Assembly (NCBI RefSeq): GCF_000425485.1
Contig: NZ_KE384387.1
Coordinates: 157,075 to 206,853 of the forward strand
DNA length: 49,779 nucleotides
From: Flavobacterium tegetincola DSM 22377
GTDB taxonomy: Bacteria > Bacteroidota > Bacteroidia > Flavobacteriales > Flavobacteriaceae
Direction of reading: 5' to 3'
The stretch's first letter is position 1. Each line of letters opens with the position of its first letter. The position numbers and the translations under genes are program-made. This document shows positions 6,655-16,463 of the stretch, in pieces. The notes beneath the pieces were generated by a model, which was given only the letters and a program-made list of their open reading frames with translations, made no database searches and was not told where the DNA came from.

Positions 6655-9627
6655 ATGAAAACAATTTACAATAAGTTGTTACTATTAGTACTACTTTTCC
6701 CTCTTAGTATTCTAGCACAGAGTACTTTTACAGGAACGGTTTTGGACCAAGTTTCCAACCAACCGATTCCTGGCGTAAATGTAGTAGTGGAAGGAACACA
6801 AAATGGTACTTCGACGGACTTTGACGGTAAATTTAGTTTGAATGTAAAAAAAGGCGACAACATCGTTTTTTCCTACATCGGATATAAAAACTACACACTT
6901 GTGTATACTGCACAAAAAGACATTGCAATCCGTTTGCAAGAAGACGCTTCTCAACTGGACGAAGTAGTAGTAATTGGTTACGGTTCTGTTAAGAAAAAAG
7001 ATGCTACGGGATCTTTGACTACAATTTCTACAGAAGATTTTAATCGTGGACCTTTAGTTTCTGCAGATCAATTGATTCAAGGAAAAGTTTCTGGACTTCA
7101 AATTATTAATGGTGGTGGAGCTCCAGGCGAAGGTGCTCAGATTAGAATTAGAAGTGGATCATCTTTAAGTGCTGAAAACAATCCATTGTATGTAGTGGAT
7201 GGCGTGCCGTTGGATAACGGAGGTGGAGGTGTTCAAGGAGGAAGAAATCCACTTTCTGCTATTAACCAGAATGACATTGAATCTGTAACGGTTTTAAAAG
7301 ATGCTTCGGCAACAGCTATTTATGGTTCTCGTGCCTCGAATGGTGTAATTATCATTACCACTAAAAAGGGTAAAAGTGGCGATATGAAGGTACACTACAA
7401 CGCTAATTTTTCTGTTGGTCAAGTAAGTGATTATGTTGAAGTTTTAAACTCAAAGCAATTTTCTGACTTTGTAATGCTACAAGGTTCGCCTGCTCAACAA
7501 GCTTTATTAGGAACTGCAAATACAGATTGGCAGAAAGAAATTTACAGAACAGCTTTAGGAACTGATCATAATGTTGCCTTTAGTGGTGGCGTAGATAATA
7601 TCAACTATAGAGCTTCTGTAGGATACAGTGACTTAAGTGGAATTTTAAAAGAAGATAATTTTCAACGTGTGACTTTAAACACTAATTTATTAGGAAAGTT
7701 TTTTGACAATCATTTGAAAGTAGAGTTTACAAATAAAACGTCATCTAATAAAAATAATTACAGTAACCGTGAAGCAATTGGTGCAGCGGTAAGTTTTGAC
7801 CCAACTCAAAATGTATACGATACAACTTACGGCTATGATTACTTTCAATGGTTGGATTTTAGTGATCCTAATGTAGCCATTCCAAATCAAGAAGTAAACG
7901 CAAGTAGAAATCCACTTTCATTGATTGAACAAAAAACCAATAAAGGAACTCAATACAGAAGTATTGGAAATGTACAATTTGATTATAAATTGCATTTTTT
8001 ACCTGAATTAAAAGCAGTTGCTAACTTTGGTTATGACTACAGTTCAGGAAAAGGTTACGGTAGTACGGCTGCAAATTATGTAGTTTCAGGACAACGAAGC
8101 AGTAATTACAACAACTTGGAAGAAAAGAAAAACCGAGTGATGGATTTGTACCTTAACTATAACAAAACATTTGATGCAATTAAAACCAATCTTGATTTTA
8201 CAGGAGGTTACAATTATCAAAATTTCAATTACATCAACAGCAGTTTTGTAAATGATGTGGTGAACAATGTGGTAATTCCAGGAAATTCTTCAAACGAAAC
8301 GGTTAACTTACAGTCGGTTTTTGCAAGAGCTATTTTCTCTATTAATGATAAATACTTACTAACAGGATCTATACGTAGAGATGGTTCTTCTCGTTTTTCT
8401 GAAGATAACCGTTGGGGAAATTTCCCTTCAGCAGCAATTGCTTGGAAAATTAACGAAGAATCTATTCTAAAAGACAGTAAAATTATCAACGACTTGAAGT
8501 TAAGAGCAAGTTGGGGTATTACAGGTCAGCAAGAAATTGGAAAACGTTATCCTACTACACCTTTATACTTGAACTCCACAGAAACAGCAAGTTACCAAAT
8601 TGGTTATGATGCGTCAGGAGTTCCAGTTTACTTGCAGCCTTACCGACCACAACCGTATAACTTGAATTTAAAATGGGAAGAAACCAAGCAATTAAATATT
8701 GGTTTGGATTTCGGATTGTTTGACAATAGAATTACAGGAACTGCAGAAGTATACAAGAAAAATTCTAACGACTTAATTGTATTTACTTCTAACCCACAAG
8801 GAGTTGGATTCTCAAATGCTGATTTTTATAACATTGGAGATATGGAATTTAAAGGAATTGAGTTGAGCATGGATGTATATCCTGTAAGAACCGATAATGT
8901 AAAATGGAGAATTGGTGGAAATATTACGTTCCAAGATTCAGAAGTTACTAAATTAAATTTAGTGCAATCGGCAGACAGTCAAGGATTAACTGACGTAGGT
9001 GGTATTTCTGGTGGAACAGGAAACTATGTTCAAAACCATCAAGTAGGTTTTGCTCCATTTTCATTCTATGTTTTAGAGCAAACTTATGATGTAAATGGCG
9101 CTCCAGTGGAAGGTGTTTATGTGGACAGAAACCAAGATGGTCAAATCAACGAAAATGATTTGTACCGTTATAAAAAGCCAGCTGCTGATTTCTATTATGG
9201 ATTCAACACTGATTTCCAATATAAAAACTTTGATTTCAACATGTCTTGGAGAGGAAGTTATGGTAATTACAACTATAACAATGTGTATTCTAACTTTGGA
9301 AACGTTTCCACTTCATTGCCAGGAAATGGTAACTACTTGAATAATGCCTCTACTAATGTATTAGAAACTAACTTTGTATCTCCACAATATGCTTCTGATT
9401 ATTATGTTCAAGATGCCTCTTTTCTTCGTCTTGATAACGTAACTTTAGGTTATTCTTTTCCAAATGCATTGGGTGAAGGTAAAAATTTACGCTTAACAGG
9501 TGCGGTTCAAAACGTATTTATTATTACAGATTACAAAGGAATTGACCCAGAAGTTTCGGGTGGAATTGATAACAATTTATATCCACGACCGAGAACCTAT
9601 ACTCTAGGTTTAAATTTAAATTTCTAA
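6655..9627 (+). CDS. SusC-like TonB-dependent outer-membrane transporter
   Basis: This 990-residue barrel protein is predicted to import starch fragments across the outer membrane with energy from TonB. A signal peptide (about 1-22, ending LSILAQ) precedes a carboxypeptidase-regulatory-like beta-sandwich (about 25-100). The TonB-box region LDEVVVIGYG (about 101-110) follows, then the plug with VSGLQI, IRIRSGSS and LYVVDGVP motifs (about 110-245), and a 22-strand-type barrel ending YTLGLNLNF. The ATG at 6655 is the one in phase with the signal peptide. The SusD-like partner follows 11 bp later, so the two should be co-transcribed and form the usual SusCD uptake complex. The upstream palindrome suggests control by the divergent LacI protein. 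Confidence 0.95.
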   Translation: MKTIYNKLLLLVLLFPLSILAQSTFTGTVLDQVSNQPIPGVNVVVEGTQNGTSTDFDGKFSLNVKKGDNIVFSYIGYKNYTLVYTAQKDIAIRLQEDASQLDEVVVIGYGSVKKKDATGSLTTISTEDFNRGPLVSADQLIQGKVSGLQIINGGGAPGEGAQIRIRSGSSLSAENNPLYVVDGVPLDNGGGGVQGGRNPLSAINQNDIESVTVLKDASATAIYGSRASNGVIIITTKKGKSGDMKVHYNANFSVGQVSDYVEVLNSKQFSDFVMLQGSPAQQALLGTANTDWQKEIYRTALGTDHNVAFSGGVDNINYRASVGYSDLSGILKEDNFQRVTLNTNLLGKFFDNHLKVEFTNKTSSNKNNYSNREAIGAAVSFDPTQNVYDTTYGYDYFQWLDFSDPNVAIPNQEVNASRNPLSLIEQKTNKGTQYRSIGNVQFDYKLHFLPELKAVANFGYDYSSGKGYGSTAANYVVSGQRSSNYNNLEEKKNRVMDLYLNYNKTFDAIKTNLDFTGGYNYQNFNYINSSFVNDVVNNVVIPGNSSNETVNLQSVFARAIFSINDKYLLTGSIRRDGSSRFSEDNRWGNFPSAAIAWKINEESILKDSKIINDLKLRASWGITGQQEIGKRYPTTPLYLNSTETASYQIGYDASGVPVYLQPYRPQPYNLNLKWEETKQLNIGLDFGLFDNRITGTAEVYKKNSNDLIVFTSNPQGVGFSNADFYNIGDMEFKGIELSMDVYPVRTDNVKWRIGGNITFQDSEVTKLNLVQSADSQGLTDVGGISGGTGNYVQNHQVGFAPFSFYVLEQTYDVNGAPVEGVYVDRNQDGQINENDLYRYKKPAADFYYGFNTDFQYKNFDFNMSWRGSYGNYNYNNVYSNFGNVSTSLPGNGNYLNNASTNVLETNFVSPQYASDYYVQDASFLRLDNVTLGYSFPNALGEGKNLRLTGAVQNVFIITDYKGIDPEVSGGIDNNLYPRPRTYTLGLNLNF

Positions 9628-9638
9628 AAAATAAAAAA

Positions 9639-11246
9639 ATGAAAAATATATTTAAAACATTGACCAAATTGGGCGTCGTAATTCTTGCGATGACAATGGT
9701 TTCTTGTGTTAGCGAACTCGATCAAGAAGCGCCAAATGATGGCAATCAAACTTCTAGCGAAGAGTTCTTTAAAGATCCTACTTCATACAAGCAATTTTTA
9801 GCTAAATTATATGCTGGATTAGCAGTTTCAGGACAAAATGGTCCGGCTGGAAGTCCAGACATCAGCGGAATTGACGAAGGTGAAAGCCAGTACATCCGTG
9901 GTTTATGGGTAATGCAAGAACTTACTACAGATGAAGCTATTATTGCTTGGAATGATAAAACCATCAAGAACTTTCACAATCACTCGTGGACGTCTCAAGA
10001 TTTATTCATCAATGCAACTTTTAATCGCTTGGACTTTCAAGTTAAATTATGTAACGAATTTTTACGCCAGACGGATGAAGCAAAATTAAACTCTCGTGGT
10101 GTAAGTGATGCTTTAAAAGCTGAGATTAACACATTTCGTGCAGAAGCTCGCTTTTTAAGAGCGATGAGTTACTGGCACTTTTTAGACTTGTTTGGAAATG
10201 TAGGTTTAGTTACGGAAGATTCTCCATCGCAGTTTTTCTTGCCGCAACAAGCGTCTAAACAGGAAATTTTTGATTTTATAGAATCGGACTTGCTTGCTTC
10301 CATGGAAGACATGCGTGTTCCAAATCCAGCTTCACCAGATTATCCAAGAGCAGACCAAGCAGCAGCATGGATGTTACTAAGTAAATTGTACATGAATGCA
10401 GATGTCTATATCAATACCAACCGTTATACTGATGCAATGACGTACATCAAAAAGGTAACAGACGAAAGTGGTTATTCTTTAGCTTCAAATTACAACGAAT
10501 TATTTCTAGCAGATAACGACCGTCCAGCAGTACGACGCGAAGTACTTTTTGCAGTAGCTTTTGATGGATTGAGAACTAAAACCTACGGCGGAACTACTTT
10601 CTTAACACACGCTCCAGTTGGTGGAACAATGGTAGCATCAGAATTTGGCATCAACGGAGGTTGGGGTGGAATCAGAACCACATCTGCTTTTGTTTCTAAA
10701 TTTAATGATGCTGAAAATGATACTAGAGGTCAATTTCACACTGATGGACAAACATTGGAAATTGCAAATGTGGGTACTTTTACCGACGGATATGCAATCA
10801 AAAAATTTAAAAATGTTGATGTCAATGGTAACCAAGGTTCTGACGCATCAGGCGACTTTGTTGATATTGATTTCCCTCTCTTTCGTTTAGCAGATGCTTA
10901 TTTAATGTATGCTGAATGTAACTTAAGAGGCGGAGGTGGCGATAATGCAACAGCACTTAGTTATGTAAACATGTTGCGTCAAAGGGCATACGGAAACAAT
11001 AGTGGAAACGTTTCAAGCATAAATTTGAACTTCATTTTGGATGAAAGAGCGAGAGAACTACACTGGGAAGGACATAGAAGAACCGATTTAATTCGTTTTG
11101 GAAAATTCACAGGTGGATCTTACATCTGGCCTTGGAAAGGAAATGTACCAAACGGTGCTCCAACTGCTTCCTTCAGAAATGTGTTTCCAATTCCAGCATC
11201 AGCTTTAAACGGAAATCCGAATTTAACTCAAAACGCAGGTTATTAA
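9639..11246 (+). CDS. SusD-like starch-binding outer-membrane lipoprotein
   Basis: The 535-residue product is a RagB/SusD family lipoprotein, the surface lid and glycan-binding partner of the SusC-like transporter. The lipobox ends at Cys23 (MTMVSC), and the mature protein begins SELDQEAP. The N-terminal SusD-like domain carries the recognisable FRAEARFLRAMSYWHFLDLFG motif region in TPR-like helices. The C-terminal RagB part has DERARELHWEGHRRTDLIRFGKF-type sequence, as in the family, with LLSKLYMNADVY between. Length is normal. It follows the susC-like stop by 11 bp and is followed by the SusE-like gene 19 bp later, so all three form one operon. Starch specificity is inferred from the linked amylase and GH65 genes. 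Confidence 0.94.
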   Translation: MKNIFKTLTKLGVVILAMTMVSCVSELDQEAPNDGNQTSSEEFFKDPTSYKQFLAKLYAGLAVSGQNGPAGSPDISGIDEGESQYIRGLWVMQELTTDEAIIAWNDKTIKNFHNHSWTSQDLFINATFNRLDFQVKLCNEFLRQTDEAKLNSRGVSDALKAEINTFRAEARFLRAMSYWHFLDLFGNVGLVTEDSPSQFFLPQQASKQEIFDFIESDLLASMEDMRVPNPASPDYPRADQAAAWMLLSKLYMNADVYINTNRYTDAMTYIKKVTDESGYSLASNYNELFLADNDRPAVRREVLFAVAFDGLRTKTYGGTTFLTHAPVGGTMVASEFGINGGWGGIRTTSAFVSKFNDAENDTRGQFHTDGQTLEIANVGTFTDGYAIKKFKNVDVNGNQGSDASGDFVDIDFPLFRLADAYLMYAECNLRGGGGDNATALSYVNMLRQRAYGNNSGNVSSINLNFILDERARELHWEGHRRTDLIRFGKFTGGSYIWPWKGNVPNGAPTASFRNVFPIPASALNGNPNLTQNAGY

Positions 11247-11265
11247 TTTATCAAAAAATAGACAA

Positions 11266-12369
11266 ATGAAAAATATATCAAAATCATTAATTGCATTATT
11301 TGCAGTTTTAGCTTTCTCTTGTAACTCGGACGATGTGCAGGACAGACCAATTATTAAGGGTATTGACGCTCCTATGTTAATGGCACCTGAAGAAGGAAAT
11401 ACGTACATTTTATCCGTAGAAAACGCTTCAAATCAAGCAGAACGTTTTGTATGGTCAAAAGCAAATTTTGGTCAAGAAATTGCCGTGAATTATGAAATCC
11501 AACTGGATAAATCTGGAAACGAATTTGCCAATGCACAATCACTTGGTGCTGTAATTGGAGGAACGCAATTATCTGTCTCTGTCGAAACAATGAATAATGC
11601 AATACTTGCCGTTGGTGGTGAGCCTTTCGAAGCTAATAGTTATGAGATTAGAGTAAAAGCGAGTGCGAACGATACTTTTGCACCAATGTTTAGTAATGTA
11701 GCAGGAGTAACTGTAAGCCCATATTCTACAAGTCTTCCACAATTATATGTAGTTGGAAATTTCTTAGAAAACAGTGGTTACGGTGCAAACTGGACGAATG
11801 CACCTACACTTCCCTCAATAGCTTCTCCAGGATACGGTCAAACAAACTTTGAGGGATATGTATACATGAACGAGCCTATTTCCGAATTTAAATTGCTACC
11901 ACAATTTTCAAGTTTTGAAGGAGATTACGGCTTAAATCCAGCGGTTCCAGGAGCATTGTTACAAGAAGGAGAAGAAAATATAAAAGTGAATGGAGCAGGT
12001 TACTACAGAATTCAAGCAAATATAAATCCTACAGTTTTATCTTACAGTGTAACAGCAACAACATGGGGAATCATTGGGAACGCAACACCAGGTGGTTGGG
12101 ATAACAGTACTCCAATGACGTACGATAAGGACACCAAAAAATGGTCCATTATTGCAATAATGACAGCTAAGTCTGCTCCAGACGACGGATGGAAATTTAG
12201 AGCAAACAATGCATGGGATATCAACTTAGGAGATAATACTCTAAATTCAACTGACGGCACTCTAAGAGAAGGTGGAGAGAATATTGGAATTGCTGTTGCG
12301 GGAACTTATAAAATCGAATTAGATTTAAGTAATCCTAGAGCTTATACCTATACGATCACTTTACAATAG
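11266..12369 (+). CDS. SusE-like outer-membrane lipoprotein (starch binding)
   Basis: This 367-residue lipoprotein has a lipobox ending at Cys19 (VLAFSC) and resembles SusE/SusF starch-binding proteins. An N-terminal SusE-type Ig-like domain (about 30-150, PMLMAPEEGNTYILSVENAS) is followed by two carbohydrate-binding-like modules. The modules start near LYVVGNFLENSGYG and near WGIIGNATPGGWDNSTPM, and the second looks like a SusF/SusE starch module with aromatic residues. It would sit on the cell surface and hold glycan near the SusCD complex. It ends the susCDE operon: a strong terminator follows at 12378-12409. The exact number of binding sites cannot be judged from sequence. Confidence 0.88.
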   Translation: MKNISKSLIALFAVLAFSCNSDDVQDRPIIKGIDAPMLMAPEEGNTYILSVENASNQAERFVWSKANFGQEIAVNYEIQLDKSGNEFANAQSLGAVIGGTQLSVSVETMNNAILAVGGEPFEANSYEIRVKASANDTFAPMFSNVAGVTVSPYSTSLPQLYVVGNFLENSGYGANWTNAPTLPSIASPGYGQTNFEGYVYMNEPISEFKLLPQFSSFEGDYGLNPAVPGALLQEGEENIKVNGAGYYRIQANINPTVLSYSVTATTWGIIGNATPGGWDNSTPMTYDKDTKKWSIIAIMTAKSAPDDGWKFRANNAWDINLGDNTLNSTDGTLREGGENIGIAVAGTYKIELDLSNPRAYTYTITLQ

Positions 12370-12377
12370 TTAATAAT

Positions 12378-12409
12378 AAGAAAGGCTGCCTTAACGGGCA
12401 GCCTTTCTT
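12378..12409 (+). terminator. Rho-independent-like terminator after the susCDE-like operon
   Basis: AAGAAAGGCTGCC (12378-12390) and GGCAGCCTTTCTT (12397-12409) form a perfect 13-bp stem around the 6-nt loop TTAACG. The tract after it is short of T, so the stem itself is the main evidence. Some transcripts may read into the amylase gene 16 bp later. Confidence 0.75.
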
Positions 12410-12425
12410 ATAAACATATAAGATT

Positions 12426-15302
12426 ATGAGAAAAATTACATTACTCCTTTTATTTCTAAATGTATGCGCTTTTGCACAAACAACTACTATTCCTGCACCT
12501 GCTTTGGCAGAAGGTTCCGTAGAAGTTCGTTTTAACAAGGCAGGAACACCGCTTGCCACATATACCGGCATCATTTATGCCCACATCGGACTTACCGTAA
12601 ATGGTGTTCAATGGCAAAACGTAAAGGGTACTTGGGGAAATAATACGCTTCAACCCGCATTGACTTTAGTGTCAGGAACAACATACAAACTTACTCTAGG
12701 ACCTGATCTGTATACTTCTTTTGGTATTCCAACAACAAGTACGATTACACAAATTTGTGTGGTTTTTAGAGCTGCTTCGGGTGCACCACAATCAGCGGAT
12801 ACGTTTCTTCCCGTAGGTGCATTTCAATTGAATTTGACTGCACCCGTTGCAGACAGTGCTACAATTTTAGTTTCAGGCGCTAGCTTTACCGTAGCTGCAA
12901 ATAATACTGGTGGTACTGCAAGTTATGTTTTGAAAGCTAATGGAACTACCGTAAATAGTATTCCAAGTACATCAAACTATACTTTTACACAAGCAAACAT
13001 TACTGCCAATCAAAATTATACTTTGGAAGCTACTCAAGGTTCTTCAACTATTACCAGAAAGTTTTCAGTTATTGTAAACGGAGGTGCTGTTACAGAAGGT
13101 ATTCCTACAGGTTTAAAAGATGGTGTCAATTACAATACTAATGATGCAACAAAAGCTACATTGGTTTTAAGTGCACCAAATAAAGATTTCATTTACATTG
13201 CAGGAAGCTTTAACAACTGGGAGCCCAATGCTTCATACGCAATGAAAAATGATCCTGCTTCGGGAAAGTTTTGGCTGGAATTGACGGGATTGACTCCTGG
13301 AACAGTATATACCTACCAATACTGGGTAGGTGATCAAACCAATCTTCCTGCTACTTCTCCCGCAATGGTCAAAACTGCAGATCCCTTTTCAATTTTAGTG
13401 CTTAGTCCTTTTGATGATCCTGAAATTGCCGCTCTTGGTGTTTATCCAAATTTACCTGCTTATCCAGCGGGACAAGAACGTGAAGTGAGTGTATTGCAAA
13501 CAGGACCAACCGCTTTTTATCAATACAATTGGAGCGCGGCTACCACTAATTTTGTAAAACCAAACGTAAAAGATTTGGTTATTTATGAAGTTTTAGTGCG
13601 TGATTTTGATGCCAATCGAACGTATCAAAATTTAATCGATCGTATTGATTATTTTAAAAATTTAAAAATCAATGCCATTCAATTGATGCCTGTGATGGAA
13701 TTTGAAGGCAATGAAAGTTGGGGTTACAACACTTCCTTCCACATGGCCTTAGACAAACGCTATGGATCAGAAGCCAAGTTGAAAGAATTTATTGATTTAT
13801 GCCACCAAAACGGCATTGCAGTTATTCTTGATGTGGCGTTAAATCACGTTTTTGGACGTTCGCCATTGGCTAGAATGTGGATGAAGGATACAGACAATGA
13901 CGGTTGGGATAATGGTACTACTGCCGAAAATCCGTATGCAAATGCAAACGCAATGCATTCCTATAATGTAGGAACCGATTTGAATCACTACAATGAACCC
14001 AACAACCTTACTGGAAATTATGTAAAGCAAACCATTGAGCGTTGGATGAATGATTTTAAAATTGATGGTTTCCGATGGGATTTAACTAAAGGTTTTACGC
14101 AAAACTGTCCCTATACAGGAAGCGGTAGTGCTCAAGATGCATGTACCAATAGTTACCAAGCCGATCGTGTAGCAAAATTGAAATACTATGCCGATTTACA
14201 ATGGAACATAGACCCGAATTTTTACGTAATTTTTGAACACTTAGGAACTGGAGGTTCATACAATGAAGAAGTAGAATGGGCAAATTATAGAAAAACAGCA
14301 GAACCAGACGGGATTTCTAAAGGCATTATGCAATGGCGAAAAATGACGGATGCATATGCAAACTTCTTAAAAGGAAACAGCACGAATCTTTCTGGAGTTG
14401 CTGATGCTAGCGATCGATTCATTGGTTATGCAGAAAGTCATGATGAAGAACGCGTCGTGTATAAAGCATTGACAGAATCAGGTCAAACGCTAAATAATTT
14501 GCCAAAAGTATTAAAACGTCTTTCGGCTATGGGAGCGCTACATTTATTGGTTCCTGGACCTAAAATGATTTATCACTTTGGCGAATTGGGATACGATGAT
14601 TCTATCTTTACATGTAACAATGGAACGGTTAATTCTCCAACGGATAGCGCTTCTGGAGATTGTAAACTGGATACTAAACCACAAAATCAGTGGACTGGAA
14701 ATTGGTTAGCAAACGTGGCACGTAAGAAAGTGTATGACGATTGGTCGCGCATGATTGACCTAAAAAAGAACGAAAATGTTTTTGAAAACGGACAACATTC
14801 ATGGAATTTTTCTACTACAGGAAAACCGCGTTTGGACATTTACACTAGTACTACCGCAACACCAAATTTAAGTTATGTATTTGTATTGACCAATGCAACC
14901 AATAGTGATTCTAACACAGCAGGTAATTTTCCTTATACAGGTGTTTGGTACAACTTAATGGATGGAACACCACTTACGGTTACAAGTACCACACAAACGG
15001 TAGCTATTGAAGCTGATGGTTTTAAAGTTTTTGGAAACAAACAAGCGTTTTTGAGTCAAACGGATTTCAATGCTACTAAAGTGGTTTTACAACCCAATCC
15101 ATCCACTGGAACGTTTTTCATAAATACCGACACCCAAAATGTTGTTATTTATAACCTCACCGGACAATTGGTAAAGGAATTTAAAGGAAGTTTTGACAGC
15201 AGTCACTCCTATTCGATCGACGGGTTGACCGACGGTGTTTACTTAGTACGAATCACAGATGCAAACAACAATCAATCTTCCATGAAGTTGATTAAAAGAT
15301 AA
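12426..15302 (+). CDS. Secreted GH13 alpha-amylase with T9SS sorting domain
   Basis: This 958-residue enzyme should hydrolyse starch outside the cell or at its surface. After a signal peptide (about 1-17, CAFAQ) come two beta-rich modules (about 25-220) and a CBM48-like domain (about 250-320, IAGSFNNWEPN). The GH13 barrel follows. Its conserved regions are readable: DVALNH (469-474), FRWD with nucleophile Asp552, VIFEH with acid/base Glu604, and ESHD with Asp673. The last 75 residues form a type A T9SS C-terminal domain: QPNPSTGTF, VVIYNLTGQ, then LTDGVYLVRI and the terminal KLIKR. It belongs to the starch locus, and T9SS export fits the presence of sprA further along. An alternative is a pullulanase or neopullulanase-type GH13; the subfamily was not determined. 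Confidence 0.93.
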   Translation: MRKITLLLLFLNVCAFAQTTTIPAPALAEGSVEVRFNKAGTPLATYTGIIYAHIGLTVNGVQWQNVKGTWGNNTLQPALTLVSGTTYKLTLGPDLYTSFGIPTTSTITQICVVFRAASGAPQSADTFLPVGAFQLNLTAPVADSATILVSGASFTVAANNTGGTASYVLKANGTTVNSIPSTSNYTFTQANITANQNYTLEATQGSSTITRKFSVIVNGGAVTEGIPTGLKDGVNYNTNDATKATLVLSAPNKDFIYIAGSFNNWEPNASYAMKNDPASGKFWLELTGLTPGTVYTYQYWVGDQTNLPATSPAMVKTADPFSILVLSPFDDPEIAALGVYPNLPAYPAGQEREVSVLQTGPTAFYQYNWSAATTNFVKPNVKDLVIYEVLVRDFDANRTYQNLIDRIDYFKNLKINAIQLMPVMEFEGNESWGYNTSFHMALDKRYGSEAKLKEFIDLCHQNGIAVILDVALNHVFGRSPLARMWMKDTDNDGWDNGTTAENPYANANAMHSYNVGTDLNHYNEPNNLTGNYVKQTIERWMNDFKIDGFRWDLTKGFTQNCPYTGSGSAQDACTNSYQADRVAKLKYYADLQWNIDPNFYVIFEHLGTGGSYNEEVEWANYRKTAEPDGISKGIMQWRKMTDAYANFLKGNSTNLSGVADASDRFIGYAESHDEERVVYKALTESGQTLNNLPKVLKRLSAMGALHLLVPGPKMIYHFGELGYDDSIFTCNNGTVNSPTDSASGDCKLDTKPQNQWTGNWLANVARKKVYDDWSRMIDLKKNENVFENGQHSWNFSTTGKPRLDIYTSTTATPNLSYVFVLTNATNSDSNTAGNFPYTGVWYNLMDGTPLTVTSTTQTVAIEADGFKVFGNKQAFLSQTDFNATKVVLQPNPSTGTFFINTDTQNVVIYNLTGQLVKEFKGSFDSSHSYSIDGLTDGVYLVRITDANNNQSSMKLIKR

Positions 15303-15328
15303 GGTTCAGTTGATTTAGTTAATTTTGT

Positions 15329-15368
15329 AAAAGTGGTTCTTTCAATTTAGAAAGAGCCACTTTTTTTT
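15329..15368 (+). terminator. Rho-independent terminator after the amylase gene
   Basis: A 15-bp stem pairs 15329-15343 with 15350-15364, with a single G-U pair and a 6-nt loop. It is followed by a T run that continues to 15368. It closes the plus-strand starch genes and faces the convergent MarC gene. Confidence 0.85.
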
Positions 15369-15456
15369 ATGGTCCGATTACACCTCTCGCAATTTTTAAA
15401 GATTACCACTTCTTCACAGGGATAATTGGCACACTATTTTCTAAGATAATTCTGTA

Positions 15457-16059
15457 TTAAAAATAATTTTTGACTCCAGTCAAAATACTTTGCACGGCAT
15501 AAGAAGCCAAGATCATTCCCATAATCTTACTTAATACTGTAATTCCGTAATTCCCAATGACCTTCTGCAGGTTATTGGCCGTTAGCAAAATCAGACACGT
15601 TATTCCGATAACAAGTAAAACGATGGCTGTAGTGATTGCTTGCTGTTGCCACGTGTAAATATGATTATTAGTCAATAAAACTACCGTTAAAATTGCACCT
15701 GGCGAAGCGATAGAAGGAATTGCAATTGGAAATACTGTTACATGTTTATAATCTGTAATTTTATTTTTTTCTAAGTCGGGCTTTCCATCACCAAAAATCA
15801 TAGTTAAGGCAAATAAGAATAAAATTACGCCACCAGAAATTTGAAACGCATCAAGTGAAACCGACATGCCTTCCAAAATAAATTGACCAATAACAATAAA
15901 AAACAGCAGTATGAAAAACGCAATTAAAGAAGCACGAATAGCGATTTTCCTTTTATGGTGAAGATCAAATTCTTTTGTGGCTTCAAGGTAGACTGGAATG
16001 GTACCGATTGGATCAATGACTGCGAAAATAAAAAATATTGTAGTTAGAATTTCTATCAT
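15457..16059 (-). CDS. MarC family integral membrane protein
   Basis: This 200-residue protein has six predicted membrane helices and the MarC/UPF0056 signatures: FAVIDPIGTIPVYLE near the N-terminus and PIAIPSIASPGAILTVV in the middle. The length is typical. MarC proteins are inner-membrane proteins whose function is not established; the old link to multiple antibiotic resistance in E. coli is not supported. It stands alone, convergent with the amylase gene, at the start of a region of small accessory genes. The start ATG at 16059 begins the first helix directly. Confidence 0.9.
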   Translation of the reverse strand: MIEILTTIFFIFAVIDPIGTIPVYLEATKEFDLHHKRKIAIRASLIAFFILLFFIVIGQFILEGMSVSLDAFQISGGVILFLFALTMIFGDGKPDLEKNKITDYKHVTVFPIAIPSIASPGAILTVVLLTNNHIYTWQQQAITTAIVLLVIGITCLILLTANNLQKVIGNYGITVLSKIMGMILASYAVQSILTGVKNYF

Positions 16060-16116
16060 GAAAAATTGGAGTAAGTAAGGGTTTTAGCTTTTCTCACAAA
16101 ATAGAACTTCAGCGTA

Positions 16117-16392
16117 CTAAAAACAACATTTTATGCTAACTTTATCACTATTTACTGTATTATGATTCGAATCGATTAATAATTCAATACCTTTTGTAAG
16201 TCCAATAGTTACATCCTTTTAGTTTAATAACATGTAAGAAAAATCGCTTTTGGTCTTAAAAACGGGCCGATTCCACTTAAACTCTTCCGTTATATTTGGA
16301 ACAGTTTGATGCAATAGTTCGCGTACTAATTGCATGATTGCTCTAAATTCATACGGTGCATTTTCAATGTATGCTGTCACTTCTTTATTCAT
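16117..16392 (-). pseudogene. Broken DUF1801-type gene with in-frame TAA
   Basis: An ORF starting MNKEVTAYIENAPYE at 16392 runs 57 codons and stops at TAA (16219-16221). Reading on in the same frame gives KDVTIGLTKGIELL and more until a TAG at 16117. The part before the stop (KWNRPVFK, DFSYM) and the part just after (VTIGLTKG) match successive segments of DUF1801/YdhG-like proteins, whose usual pattern is DFxYLKxxKKHVTLGF. The TAA falls where a Lys codon is expected (AAA to TAA). The extreme C-terminus has drifted from the family. The next gene upstream is an intact member of the same family. I infer a nonsense mutation, unless a sequencing error is present. Confidence 0.65.
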
Positions 16393-16463
16393 AATTACGG
16401 TACGGTATTTACTTTAAATACACATGAGATTTTAGTACAAAGCTGCTTCATAAAAAATGAAAC

